Origin: Patiria pectinifera
Lineage: Eukaryota; Echinodermata; Asteroidea; Valvatida; Asterinidae
Length of the DNA stretch: 64,000 nucleotides
Assembly (NCBI GenBank): GCA_029964075.1
Contig: CM057147.1
Location: 26,929,513 to 26,993,512, forward strand
Direction: 5' to 3'
The notes beneath the pieces are model-generated. The model had not been told where the DNA came from, did not search any database, and worked only from the letters and a program-made list of their open reading frames with translations. Position numbers and translations under genes: made by a program. Positions 23,201 through 34,100 of this stretch are shown one piece after another; positions within the stretch are counted from its first letter, which is position 1; each line of letters starts with the position of its first letter.

Positions 23201-24258
23201 AGAAATCAAGGTTTTAAATACTTTTTTCGCACTATTTTACAACAACTTTGCACATGGTTGTCAAAGCATAACTTTTAGTATAAAGGCAAGAAACACATTT
23301 AAACACATAAACTTGTACTCCATCAGTAATACTTCAACAGTTTAGTAATGTAGTACTAGTTTAAACACTAGTTGCAAAAGCTTTCCTAAAGTGTTTTCTT
23401 TCACAAAGGGTCAATCTTATCCTGTAATTTTTTTTAAGAAGATAGGTGTCATTCTATAAATTTTGGGTCCAAAGTGTGACCCTTTCCCTGTCCCTGTTAA
23501 CTTGGTACTTCGTAATTTGCAATTCAAGTATCATTAAGAGTGACTTCAAACAATTTTGCATTTGATGGGTAAGTAGTTTGCTATTCATAATCACTCTTAG
23601 AGAACAACTGCATTAAGGATTGCATCAATTATAAAATCATATATGTCAGATGCAAAGGAGACAGGAACTAAGCGTCGTGTACCCGGCAGAAGGGTATATG
23701 TGCATATACCCTTATGCAATAGCGCGTAATGACCAAAATGTTCCCAGCAAAAGGACATATGCAGAAAACTGCCTCCATTTTAATGACATTTAAACTTTTT
23801 CGTCATAATGCACGCGGGGGAACATTGGAACCTTTCAATGCAATTTTCTTGAAAATGATTTTTGCGTCAGAACGCTCATATGCCCTTCTGCCGGGCACCT
23901 GACGAAAAGGTGGACCCAAAGTTTATAGAATGACCCACAGACACCTTTTTCCTGTAGCATAAAACAGTCCTATGTTGGGTAGGAATCTGAAACTAAAATG
24001 GGAAGCCAAAACACAAAGCCTCAGCTAGAGACAAAGTCGCGTTTTGACAAATGGCTCGGGTTTCTTACCTAGCGGGATGCAGTACTCCTCAGCTTGCCTG
24101 ATAGCTGCCCTTGCCTCCCTGGCATTGATCATCAGTGTAGCACTGCTGATCAGACCTGCGCGGTAGCACTCCACGATGCCACGATTCCTCCCATCGCAAT
24201 GCCCAAAGTCATCTGCGTTAATGACGAGTTGGATGCGCGGTGGTTTGTTGCCTGCCAT
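19961..24258 (-). CDS. YDJC: YDJC carbohydrate deacetylase, complete five-exon gene (305 aa)
   Basis: YDJC-family proteins are metal-dependent deacetylases thought to remove acetyl groups from N-acetylated sugars. Five exons join in frame: 24069-24258, 22858-22997, 22522-22621, 21632-21809 and 19961-20270 (918 bases with the stop). All donors are GT and all acceptors AG. The protein has the family signature near its start (NADDFG, residues 14-19, with the Asp pair) and the histidine cluster [14 protein letters not shown] at 131-144, followed by ELMVHPGYP at 249-257. These are the metal-site and active-site motifs of the family. Its length is close to vertebrate YDJC (about 320 aa). The ATG is followed by six residues before the conserved core, so no targeting peptide is evident. 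A partial tandem copy of exon 5 sits in the last intron (see 20863-21556). Confidence 0.94.
20300..21535. repeat. Degenerate 10-11-bp satellite (ACAAGTCAATC / ACAAGTCAAAC)
   Basis: Two blocks (about 20320-20850 and 20975-21535) are built of units such as ACAAGTCAATC, ACAAGTCAAAC and ACAAGTCAAATC, with scattered changes. They fill most of the last YDJC intron. The units are contiguous with no spacers, so this is not CRISPR-like. Confidence 0.9.
20873..20921 (-). pseudogene. Decoy copy of the start of YDJC exon 5
   Basis: The acceptor CCATTGAAG and the first residues ([19 protein letters not shown]) are preserved. The copy then leaves homology and soon runs into stop codons. If spliced to, it would truncate YDJC before the HPGYP motif. 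Confidence 0.75.
21632..21809 (-). CDS. YDJC: YDJC exon 4
   Basis: The exon begins after ATGACAAG and completes a split Gly (G|GT), followed by [20 protein letters not shown]. It ends AG|GTATGG within Arg203. Confidence 0.93.
21930..22262 (-). repeat. tRNA-derived SINE, (TTA)n tail
   Basis: Read on the minus strand, it starts with a tRNA-like head with an A box (TGGCCTAGTGG) and a B box (GGTTCGAGTCC). A central GCCCTTGGGCAAGGCACTTT / CTTTCCACCCAGGAGTAGAT..GGGTACC block follows, and it ends in a TTATTATTATTATTAATA tail. The central block resembles the conserved domain of the widespread MetaSINE group as I recall it. It lies in YDJC intron 3. Confidence 0.8.
22522..22621 (-). CDS. YDJC: YDJC exon 3
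   Basis: After the acceptor TTTACAACAG it encodes [17 protein letters not shown], then the histidine-rich [13 protein letters not shown] segment. The donor is G|GTATTA. Confidence 0.94.
22858..22997 (-). CDS. YDJC: YDJC exon 2
   Basis: After the acceptor CTCATCAG it encodes [10 protein letters not shown], where the conserved GLHxNLxEG motif includes a likely metal-site His, then [11 protein letters not shown]. The donor is GAG|GTGACA in phase 0. Confidence 0.94.
23432..23955. mobile_element. Nested inverted-repeat elements in YDJC intron 1
   Basis: The outer inverted repeat pairs AGGTGTCATTCTATAAATTT (and following GGGTCC) near 23441-23472 with its reverse complement at 23911-23945. Inside it sits a second element (23674-23904) with its own inverted ends. 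Related GGTCATTCTAT ends occur near 47958-48023 and 59385-59450. Confidence 0.65.
23674..23904. mobile_element. 231-bp MITE with GTCxxGTxCCCGGCAGAAGGG ends
   Basis: The left end CGTGTACCCGGCAGAAGGGT mirrors the right end CCCTTCTGCCGGGCACCTGAC. It is inserted inside the larger inverted repeat 23432-23955 and has no coding capacity. Confidence 0.75.
24069..24258 (-). CDS. YDJC: YDJC exon 1 with start codon
   Basis: ATG is at 24258-24256. The exon encodes the [19 protein letters not shown] core and ends CCGCTAG|GTAAGA with one base of the Gly64 codon. Confidence 0.94.
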
Positions 24259-24305
24259 TGCTGAAAAACGGTAACAATAGTGTATCGTGTATCCAAAAGT
24301 TGTAA

Positions 24306-24591
24306 GTAAAGTCTGTCACCAGCCCTGATATGGACCATAAGGCCGGCGTTTGACTCCGGTTTCAGTAGCATAAAACGACTGAGAATATTTCTATTCCCCT
24401 GGATGAGATGCTAGTCCATTGCAGGTTACTCCCCATCTAATGCCGGTACCCATTTATACTCCTGGGTGGAGAGAGGCAAGTAGAGGTAAAGTGGATTGCC
24501 CAAGGACACAATATGTGGTCACCGGCTGGATTCGAACCCCTGACCCTCTGATCATGAGTCACCAACCCTAACCACTAGGCCACACTCCCCC
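24306..24591 (-). repeat. tRNA-derived SINE with 17-bp target duplication, just upstream of YDJC
   Basis: The minus strand shows an A box (TGGCCTAGTGG), a B box (GGTTCGAATCC) and the same central CCACCCAGGAGTATAAATGG domain as the SINE at 21930-22262. It is bounded by GTATCCAAAAGTTGTAA (24289-24305) and GTATCCAAGAGTTGTAA (24592-24608), a 17-bp duplication with one mismatch. It inserted within about 50 bases of the YDJC start codon, so it lies in the 5' UTR or promoter. Confidence 0.85.
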
Positions 24592-25323
24592 GTATCCAAG
24601 AGTTGTAATAGATTACAATAATCTCAAGTAATCACAAAACATCCCAAGTCAGTCACAAGTCGTTCACTTTTGTGTCAAGTCACAAGCTATCCAAATGATC
24701 TGCATTAAACAAAAGGCATACAACAAAAGTATGTTCATTCCCTGTTACTTGAGACCAGACTTGTGGTCCAACTTGGAATTGACTCAGTTACCACTCTGAC
24801 ATACATGTATCCCACAAGTTGTGCTTAAGGGAGTCAGTCATTACTACCCCTGCTCATCAGGCATGTAGAGTATTCTAAAAACGATTTGAACTTCTAAAGC
24901 CAACGAAGTCTTATTCAGACAACAGCCTTCTATAGTCTTATTCAAACAACAGCCTTCCGTGCCCTCACAACTGTCCACAAACTCTTGACTGGCAAGAACT
25001 AGTTTTCAGCTACTTTTTGTTCAGAACACAGGCACCAAAATTCCACTGCCTGAATTCACACCCAACACCTGTGGAATTAGGGAATTACCAAAAAGATCGC
25101 GAGGTTGGACATTCTAGATTACTTCGGAACGCTTCACAAACAAGACTCGAGTTGTGCTTTAGAATTTTGGCCCCGACAAGTTCAATCCAAAAAGATTTGG
25201 GGAAATTCAAACTGCACCCCAAGTAAAGATTAACAATGATCAAGTCTGGTATCAAGATCCCTTTTTCCCCTGTAATGAAGACATCATATATTTTGCCATT
25301 CATATAGAGGAATCTGGTACACT

Positions 25324-25449
25324 CACGAAGGCCCCTTCAATGGAGATACCATTGTGTGTGTATGCTATTGTACAAAGCAACTGCCCCATGACGGATTATC
25401 TGGACAATAGCTAGCGCAATGCTTTCGCCATTGAAAGGGGCCTCTGTGG
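25324..25449. mobile_element. Small foldback element, ~50-bp arms
   Basis: The left arm CACGAAGGCCCCTTCAATGG pairs with the right arm around CCATTGAAAGGGGCCTCTGT. Homology runs inward to GCTATTGTAC/GGACAATAGC, leaving a loop of about 25 bases. An arm copy lies near 6627-6680. Confidence 0.7.
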
Positions 25450-26104
25450 TGGCATGCCTGGATTGGTTCATATGTTGGGCGTGATCAGTCGATTGCGCTG
25501 TGCTATTGGTTGATCGTGCTGCCATCCATCAATCACGCCGCCATCAGTTGATCACCTTTCCTCTCTAATTCATGGCTCTGGAGGATGTTTTGAAAAAGGG
25601 ACAGAAACTCTTTGAGATTTCCTGCATGATCGACTGATCGCACAAGTGAATTTTTATGCAATTGAGTGACAAAGCAGATTCACAGATTGTGCCCAACAAA
25701 TATGCTACTGAGAATGTCACACTCTCTCCCATAATAAACCCTGATTGTTTTCCCATCTCGAATTAACTCTTTATCTTTTTCCCCCGGTCTAAAGTAGGAA
25801 ATTCTTGGCATGACATGCATACCTCTCTTTAGGCTGTTGCATACCTACACGGTGAAGCGGTGCTATCTATATAATCTTCAATCAAGAACCTTTAATGAAA
25901 CACTGATGCAAACAGCAGTTAGTTTACTTACAAAACAAGGTGAAATTTTATTTCGAGGTGTCAAAATGACCGACTCTGGCCACTGAACATGAGCAAATAT
26001 TTCCATTTTTGAACAATGAACAAAGACATTTCTCAGGTCATAAAAAAATCTGATTGTTGTCAGTCTTACCCAGAAAAACAAAATTGTTTTAATTTTAAAT
26101 TGTT

Positions 26105-26320
26105 TTAACCCTAACCTTACCAACTCTATCAAAATCCATCCCCTCATTTTGGTGGATTTAGGCAGATAAACCATGTATACCAAGTCCATCAAAATCCATT
26201 AGCACCAGTGGTGGATTTCAACGGATTTGGTCCTGAAGCATTATGTGAAGCAGAGTGAGTGATGGATTTTGATGGACATGGTCTTCTACTTAGTAAAACT
26301 AAGTAGGGAGTTAGGGTTAA
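26105..26320. mobile_element. MITE with TTAACCCTAAC...GTTAGGGTTAA ends
   Basis: The ends TTAACCCTAAC and GTTAGGGTTAA are exact inverted repeats. Inside, the motif TCCATCAAAATCCAT recurs in both orientations. Two other elements with the same ends but different inner motifs lie at 59706-60109 and 63065-63287. Confidence 0.7.
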
Positions 26321-27597
26321 TCTATGTACTTCTTTGTTTTTGAATCATCAGCCTGCATTCCAACAGTGCTTACCTGTAAACTGGAAATCAGGTTAATTTC
26401 ATAATCACATTATAAAAAAATGTATACAGGAATGTATTTTGAAAATAACGTATTATTCCATTATTTTTGTTCCAGCTCAGGTATTCCACTAGCAGGAAAA
26501 TTACTGTTTCATAAGACGTGGCTAACTGCTCAAACTGGCCAAGGTGCTCCCAATGATTCTGCTCCACGTAATGATGAAATTGTCCAAATTCAAAACTGGT
26601 CACCTTGGTAAGCAAATCAGGCCTTCATCAAATCTATTAAACAGAAATATTCCATGTCGTCTTACTGTCAATGTACCTATGCTCCTGTCTGAACCTGACT
26701 TACAGCACACTTACATGTAACCCTTTAATACCAATCCAAACCATTCAAAATCCTCTAAAATCAATCATATGTGACCAGTTCTCACAAAATGAGCTTAAAG
26801 TCATATTTTTAAAGAATTGAGACATTTATATATCTGGATTCTGCAGAACAAGAGCTTTCCAATGGTATGCAACATTAAGGGGTACTGAGTTCAGTAACGG
26901 AAATATAGACCACCAACTTACTTGAAGTTGTAAACTGATTCTTGAGAAAATGGCACTTTAAATTCCTACAGTTGTCTTACAGCGAATGAACGACATAATA
27001 AAAATGGTATGAAATAGATTTTAAAGATGTTTGACAGAACGAACAAAAGTAAAACCGGACTTAATACAGATTAAGGTTTACATGTACTTGGGAAAAAACA
27101 CACCGTTCCTTCAAATTTTGGCTTTGCCCCACTGTACTGCAAAATAGCAACTTCTGACATTATGCACATTTCATGGTGACAGGTCAAATGTTTTTAACCC
27201 CTTAAGGACGGGGTGTAATGGGGACATTCCTCCACACACAGAGCAAGTGGCCCTCATGACTGCACAGCCTTTGTGCGGTAGCGGGACTGCACAAAAGCAG
27301 CAGCTGTGGAACTAAGGTGTTAAGGTTTGGCAGACTCGGTATTTTGAAGCACTGAATAGTTACCTAATATATGAAGAATTTAACAAAATATTGTTACAAA
27401 CCAGTGTTGTGAATCCAGGGATTTGAAAGAATTTTGACGTTTCACTAGTGGTTGTTCGTAGAAGTGCAGCATTTAAGGAAGATTCTGGAGTAACAAATTT
27501 GGGATTAGGCATGGTTCTCTGTACATATCGTCGCGTCAGTGCAACGAGGTTGTAACTCAATTCTGCAACAAAGTCATATCTCGCACGAATACGCTCC

Positions 27598-27737
27598 GTG
27601 CAACAAGGTCGTATCTCCATTGACTTTGCGTGTACATCTGGGTTGTTTTAAGTGAGGTACGATCTTTTGACATTGAAAACTCACGTTTCCCGTACATGAC
27701 GTCATACGCCATTTTAGGAGATACGACCTTGTTGCAC
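27598..27737. mobile_element. 140-bp inverted-repeat element
   Basis: The ends GTGCAACAAGGTCGTATCTCC and GGAGATACGACCTTGTTGCAC are perfect 21-bp inverted repeats around a short non-coding centre. Related GCAACGAGGTTGTAACTC and GCAACAAAGTCATATCTCGC stretches lie just to the left. Confidence 0.7.
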
Positions 27738-28090
27738 AGACACAACGATATTAAATTCTAACCAAAATTCTTCATGTCCTTGTTGCTCAGAGTCCGTTTC
27801 AGAGCATTACGTATCAATCCATACGGCAGTCATCTTGGTCTAGGTCCCTAAAAGAACATGCTCTATACCACGGTGAAAGGCCGTATCACATCCGGGCACC
27901 GGTCCATTTTAGATACAAGCCTCATCCTGAGCTCTTCAGACTTGGATGTGCAACATCAAAAGGCCGGCACATACCATGAGTCTTACTAATGTACCTCCAA
28001 AAGCTCTGTCCCTCGACTCGGATGAATATGAGAAAGTCTCTCTTGGTTATGTACAAAAATCCAAGCTTTTTTACATGTTCTTTTCTCTTC

Positions 28091-28120
28091 TCAATCTTCT
28101 TGTTTTTCTCGAACAGCAAC
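28091..28120 (-). CDS. POLR2J: POLR2J exon 4 (last ten codons)
   Basis: A strong acceptor (a run of T, then GCAG) is followed by VAVREKQED and TGA at 28091-28093. The exon is only 30 coding bases, easily missed by gene finders. Confidence 0.92.
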   Translation of the reverse strand, partial: VAVREKQED

Positions 28121-31100
28121 CTGCAAAAAAAAATGATGTTTGATATTCAGAATACGATTCAGCAAAAAAGGTCGTGGTCAGCCTACTTATGTTCTTGAGC
28201 AAGGCACTTTACCACAAGCTAACACAATACAGAACATATAGTAATTCCTAACACCTGCTTATGCAGGGGGACTATTCGGTCCATCGTTGATTTGTCAGCT
28301 GCCTTACTTTAATCTCAAATGACTCAACTAGAGAACTAAAAAAAAACACAGAATTTTCTTTTTATATTTGCCTTTTTTGAAAATATATAGGTCAACTTGT
28401 TGGTTTAAAACATGCCGTCTTCTAGCATTCACCAGGGTCTTATTTCATGCAGCTGCTAGTCGAAATATCAGTTGAAACAGCTGTGCATTTAACCAACTGT
28501 TCTCAATCTCAGATGACTTTGGTTGGCTTATTAAAATGCTAAGCACTTGTTTCTGTTTAGCAGCTGCATGAAATAAGGCCCTGGTGAATGCTAGAAGACG
28601 GCAAAAATCTGGGATTTACTGAGCCAAATTGGTAATGCTCAGCAGACTTCAAGACTTGGTATGAATTACTGCACAGCTCCACCCAATTTGCCCAACATGT
28701 TGGTGACAGTAGGTAAAAAGTTCTATACATAAACTCGGTGGTTTATGAAATGCTGACTTTGTCTCCAGCTCACAAACTTGGGCTCCTAACTTCACAGACT
28801 CTAGTCCAATGTTTGCTCATTTTCTGCCACAGAAACACCAAGTCCAGTCATTTTGTTACTGGGTTTGAACGAGGCAAGATTCTTTTTGAATTATGAGCTA
28901 GGTAAAGAGCCAGGGTTTCATCATTTCAATTCTGACAGCAATAAGTGTATCATTTGTTCTCACCTTAAATCTCTCCTCCAGTAATGAAATCTCGCTGATC
29001 AGATCCGTGATGGCATTCGTGAAGGCTTCCTGGGGGCTGTACTCGGGCGTGGTCTGTACCCGCAGAACAAACTTGTTCTCCAACGGGTGGGGCACCTTGT
29101 AGCCAGCAAAGAGCACCTGGGGGTCCTTCAAGAGTTGCCTGTGGAGTGAGTGGGGTTGGATTTGGGGTGAGGTCAATCAACTTTATCATTATTGTTAAGG
29201 GTATAATAGCAGAATTTTAGAGTTAATGAAACGGCATTCAATCAACCATGCCGCTGTTAAAAAATTTGCATTTTGTGGCCACTTGATGCTAACTTTAATC
29301 TGCGAAAACCAGGCGGAATTGGGCAGAGCTACGAATGGAGTAACAGCTGCAAAATGACGAGGGCGATTTTCAGCGATTTAGAGATTTTTTGAAACTTGTG
29401 ATGCTACTAATGTTGAAAATAATAATAATAATAATAACAATTTGGGAGGCTAATCATCCTTACTCGCAGCTGGTATGCTGAATTGCGAAGGACGCGGCTA
29501 CAACGTGGTCGGGCCGCTGGCACGTAAAGGCGCCTATGGCTGCCGGCCACATCGACCCATATATGACCACGGAGCACAGCCTGAGATCGAAAGTGTTTGA
29601 TTTTTCCGGAGGGAGAAAAACCGGAGGGCCCGGAGAAAAACCCTCGTGGCACAGGAGAGAACAACGCACAACTCTACTCACATGTGATCCGCGGCCAGGA
29701 TTCGAACCGTGGTCACCTTGGTGAGAGGCGAGCGCTTTACGCACAAGCCACCCATGCCACCCTTGGTTTCTGTGAAACTGAAATTTCATCGACAAAGTAT
29801 TTTTTTTCTTCACTATTTTCTCAATTTCACATTTCAGACAGCCCTATTTCAAAATTTAATAACTTTGCTTTGCAATATCCAATTTCAAAATTCAAAGCAC
29901 CGTTTGAAAGAGCAAGGTCTATATTTTACCAATATTGCTATAACTCAAAATTGACTTCTTGCCCAAATGTGCCTGATTTGACATACCATGTCACATAATA
30001 TGAGATTACAGGGCGTTCGGAAATTACACTGCACAATATTGGTCAACAACCAATAGGTATTTCATCTCAGTTGAGATGGTCTATACACAAAGTTTTAAGT
30101 CACGCTTATTCACGTCTTCTTTTCTTTTGGGGGGGGGGCACTTGGGGAAGGAAGATTAATTTTACTTTTGGTCTCACATGAGAGGTGAAGGGACTTGTAA
30201 TGGTGGACACATTGTGCCAGCTGGAGCAGTTAAGCTCCTGCCATTATTGGGAAACCAGCGTGAGTTTGCAACGACTATTTGCCCCGTTTGGTCTTTACTT
30301 ACTGGCGCAGCATGTTTCCCAGAGTGTGGTCCTCCTTATTCACATGGTATATCGCTGCATTGGGAACCTTGGTATCCTTCTCTATGGTGATCCTGCAACA
30401 AACAATGTCATTCCCCACAAGGTCAACAAAATGATCATTGATATTCTGCCCAAAATTCTATGAAGAATATTTTGGTCCACCTAATATCTCAAATTACATG
30501 AGGGTATACTAGTTTTTTTCGCAGTATGTAGGATTTATTTCCATTTTTCTAATAATTTTCAAATCTGTTACAAACTTTATTTTAATTGGAAAAATTAATA
30601 TAGTTATGTTGTTAACAATCACAATGATGAGATTTAGCTGCAACTCACACATTGAAAGTGCAACGCAGCGCGGAATCACGACCGATGCCAGAAACTGTCA
30701 ACCCTGATGAAATATCCGTGACTAGCAGAAATGTTATAGGCGGGCGCAGCACAGCCTGGAGCTTCTTACATTGCCTTGTCTTGTTCCCAGACCTATGTTA
30801 TTTACTAAAAACTCAAAGATTCTTGAGTCTAGAGTGAACTCATCCAACGGATAAAACTAGTACGCAAATAAATGGATGTTTTCACTGGCTGACGTAATCC
30901 TGCCCTCATATAAACCGGGAGTGGCATCCTCTTTCCTTCATTTCTCACACAGAATCTGCTCTCATTTCTACAGCTTGAAATTCCTTGAAAAGTACTCAAA
31001 GTGATATATTTGGTTATATTTGATATTTAAGGCACCATGCACCGCTTAACACACATTAAACCCCATGTGCACAGCATCAAATTTCAACATGTGCACAAGG

Positions 31101-34100
31101 CCTCGGTTGTACCTTTTTGAAGTTCGAACGCTGCCATCATGGGTATGGATGACAAACAAGCACTGCCGTTTATACACAAACCTATGGGGGCAGTGAATCA
31201 GCCAAACCTTAGGCTTTAAAAAAAACATCTTCAGTATTTTTCCAATCTGCAATTAAATGTAGGACTAGAGTCAATTTAAAATAAAAGAAGAATATTCTTA
31301 TTTATTGGGATGAAAAAAAATAAATTTGATGGACGTGACAGCGGCTCGAACCCAGGATTTCACTTACGAGTCAGGCGCTATCCACTCGGCCACACATACT
31401 CCTTGAACGATGCATGCCGATGGTGGTAATTTACTAATGTAGGTCTGCTCGTAAAGTCGTATACGTGTCAAAGAGGGCGCTGTATGATCTGGCTTAATGC
31501 TGTTTGCTAAAAGAAAACTGGCGCCGGCCAAATAGCCACTAATCAATCATATCGAAAAGGTAGTGTATATTTTGCCGGAGGTAACGCCGGCAAACTAACG
31601 TTTACTAAAGGTTTGCCGGCGGCAATCCATATCAACAGAGGGCGCTGTACTCTTTAAGATAGGGCTGAATTGTAACATGTATTGAATTCCCACCAAAGTT
31701 GTGTAGCACAGTTGGTGCAGTGGTTAAGCAATGGCTCTGTCGAGCGCAATCTGAGTCCCACGCGCAAGTTGAAACCTGCGCGCGCAGGTTTAAGCTTGCG
31801 CGCGCAGGTTTAAACTTGCGCGCGCGCAAGTTTAAACCTGCGCGTGCAGGAATTTACTTGCTTCAAATTGCGCGCGCAAGTTTAAACTTGCGCGTGCAGG
31901 AATTTACTAGCTTCAAATTGCGCGCGCAAGTTTAAACTAAGGGGGTTTTCGAAATCTTTGCTTTGTCTTCGTCTTCGGCTTTGCCTTCGACTTCTGAATC
32001 ACTGAGAGGCTAACTAAACAAAAATATTCCAATTTTTGGCTTCACATCAACCGATTGAATGTTCCTGAAGCATAACAGGCACCAAAATGTAGCTGGAGTT
32101 CCAGAAGTTCGGGCCTAAAATCTCCTTAAGCCGAAGCCAGTCGGTTTTTTTTACGGAATTTTAACTTCTGAAAAGAAGTGAACGAGGGTGTAATCTTCAT
32201 TGTGGGAACCGAGCTAATTTTTTTTTTCGTGAATTTTCGTCCTTGAATGACATTTCAACTTGAAAACGCATGTGACACGCGTTGAGCATCAGGAAATGCA
32301 CACTGGGAAGCTGCTAAACGAGTTCCAAAACTATGCTGAATCTTGCAGCAAAATAGAAGATTATGTACTGCTTATGTCTCGTCGAAGTCAAGAAACCTCC
32401 GATCTCCATTCACACCACGTTTTAAAGGACATGGCAGGCATTGCATGCCCGCACTCGTCATGCATGCTCGTGGGAAGAAATCTGACACCATTCGGTGGCA
32501 TCATGCGGTCGTCGCCGGCCAGCCGTGCCGGGAGTTCGAGCTCGAAACCCCACTACAAACATCGCTTGTGACAGGCACCGCTTTGGAGTCGAGTTTTGGG
32601 TGTAATATGCGGGTAAACAGGGATTTGGTTTTGTGCAGTAAATGTGAAAACTGGTTCAATTTCAAATTAAATTTTGTGATTATGACTTGGCTATTCCTTC
32701 TTCCAATGTATTTTTGTGTCATATATTTTTTAGACATTTTAATGTTGCGTTTTGCATTGTTTTTAATCTTGCTTCATTTCCTTTTCCATTTTTTTTGCAG
32801 CTGTTGCTGTAAATGGAGATGTTTTGATTGTCGTTCCTACTGATGACGATGCAGACCTTGGAATCTACAATATGTGACATAATGAAGAATTCTGTCATGT
32901 CTGTGAAGAATAAAACTATGGCCAGACTTGAACTGAATTTTAAAAATCCTTTTATTTAATATACTTAAATATTTTGAATTATTTTAATAATGGAGACTAG
33001 ACATGCATTAAACAGAAATGTAAACATTAACCAGGCATGTAACTTTTCCTCGGATCAGCTGATTTCCTCTTTTTTTACTTCCCATAAAATAGAAAAACAC
33101 TGTACAAAGCAAAGTCTTGGCATTCAAATAATGAGAGCATTGCATGAATTCAGTGAGGTTTTAGTTGTATTCCCTTTTTTACTTTCTGTTAGTTTTGTGT
33201 TGTTTTTGGAATTGACTTGAGCTCTTATTTGGAATGTTTAATTGGCCCAATGATCAGGGGTAATAATAATACTGTAAGCGCTGTGATTTAGTTTACTACG
33301 AAGAGCGTTCTTAAATATTTATTAAAACAATTATTATGATTGTTATTATTAATTACAAAATCCTCAAGAAATCCACAAGGCCGGGCAAAAAGAGTGAACT
33401 TTATTTCAATGATAACTAAAATTGAAATAAGAAAAGGAAAACAGAAATTTTGGGTGTACATTATCGCAAATCATGTGGCAGGGTTTTATTTAAACATGGA
33501 CATTCTGTATAGCTAAGTTCAAACATTTACTTGTAGAGCACTCAATGTCTTTCTTTATTAAAAAAAAAGTTAATGTTAATTTCACCCAGTTGCAAATTAA
33601 AACGTATAAGGTCCATCTTGGTTGCCGCACAGAAATAACACGCACCCTTATACAAAGCAACATCCCTACATTTTGTGAGGGATTATCTGAATAAAGGTTT
33701 TGTATTTTTAAAAGAATGTTGAAAAAAATCATATTAATCAACATTACCGGTACATACAAAAACAATAGGATAGTGAAACCATGGAACTAAGATCCCCCCA
33801 CTCAAATACTCAGGAGAGTGCAAGATACTTAATAGTTAAACCCTAGTCCATAATTCAACTCCCTCAGTCATGGAAAGTTCGTGGTGGAAAAAAAAAAAAG
33901 GCCATGCAAACTAGATAACGCCGTCACAATTTCGTAAGCCTGCGATTGCCATTTGCTAACATTGTACGTACATGTACACTTTACCTTGCGCACGCAAGTT
34001 TAAACTTGCGCAAGGGTGTTAAATTGCGATCGCCTTTGCGCAAGTTGTAACGTGCGCGCGCAAATTAAAATGGCGCGGTGTAGTTTGCGTGCTTCGAGAG

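Larger units (their letters stand above)
24609..28090. other. Intergenic region between YDJC and POLR2J
   Basis: No exon was recognised. The stretch holds inverted-repeat elements at 25324-25449, 26105-26320 and 27598-27737, and otherwise unremarkable AT-rich DNA. Confidence 0.5.

Noticed and set aside
28965-29189. Alternative minus-strand frame over POLR2J exon 3
   Set aside because: It is the shifted frame of a well-conserved RPB11 exon.
32343-32843. 166-codon frame with a hydrophobic second half
   Set aside because: The hydrophobic part is the translated pyrimidine-rich tract before the acceptor at 32800.
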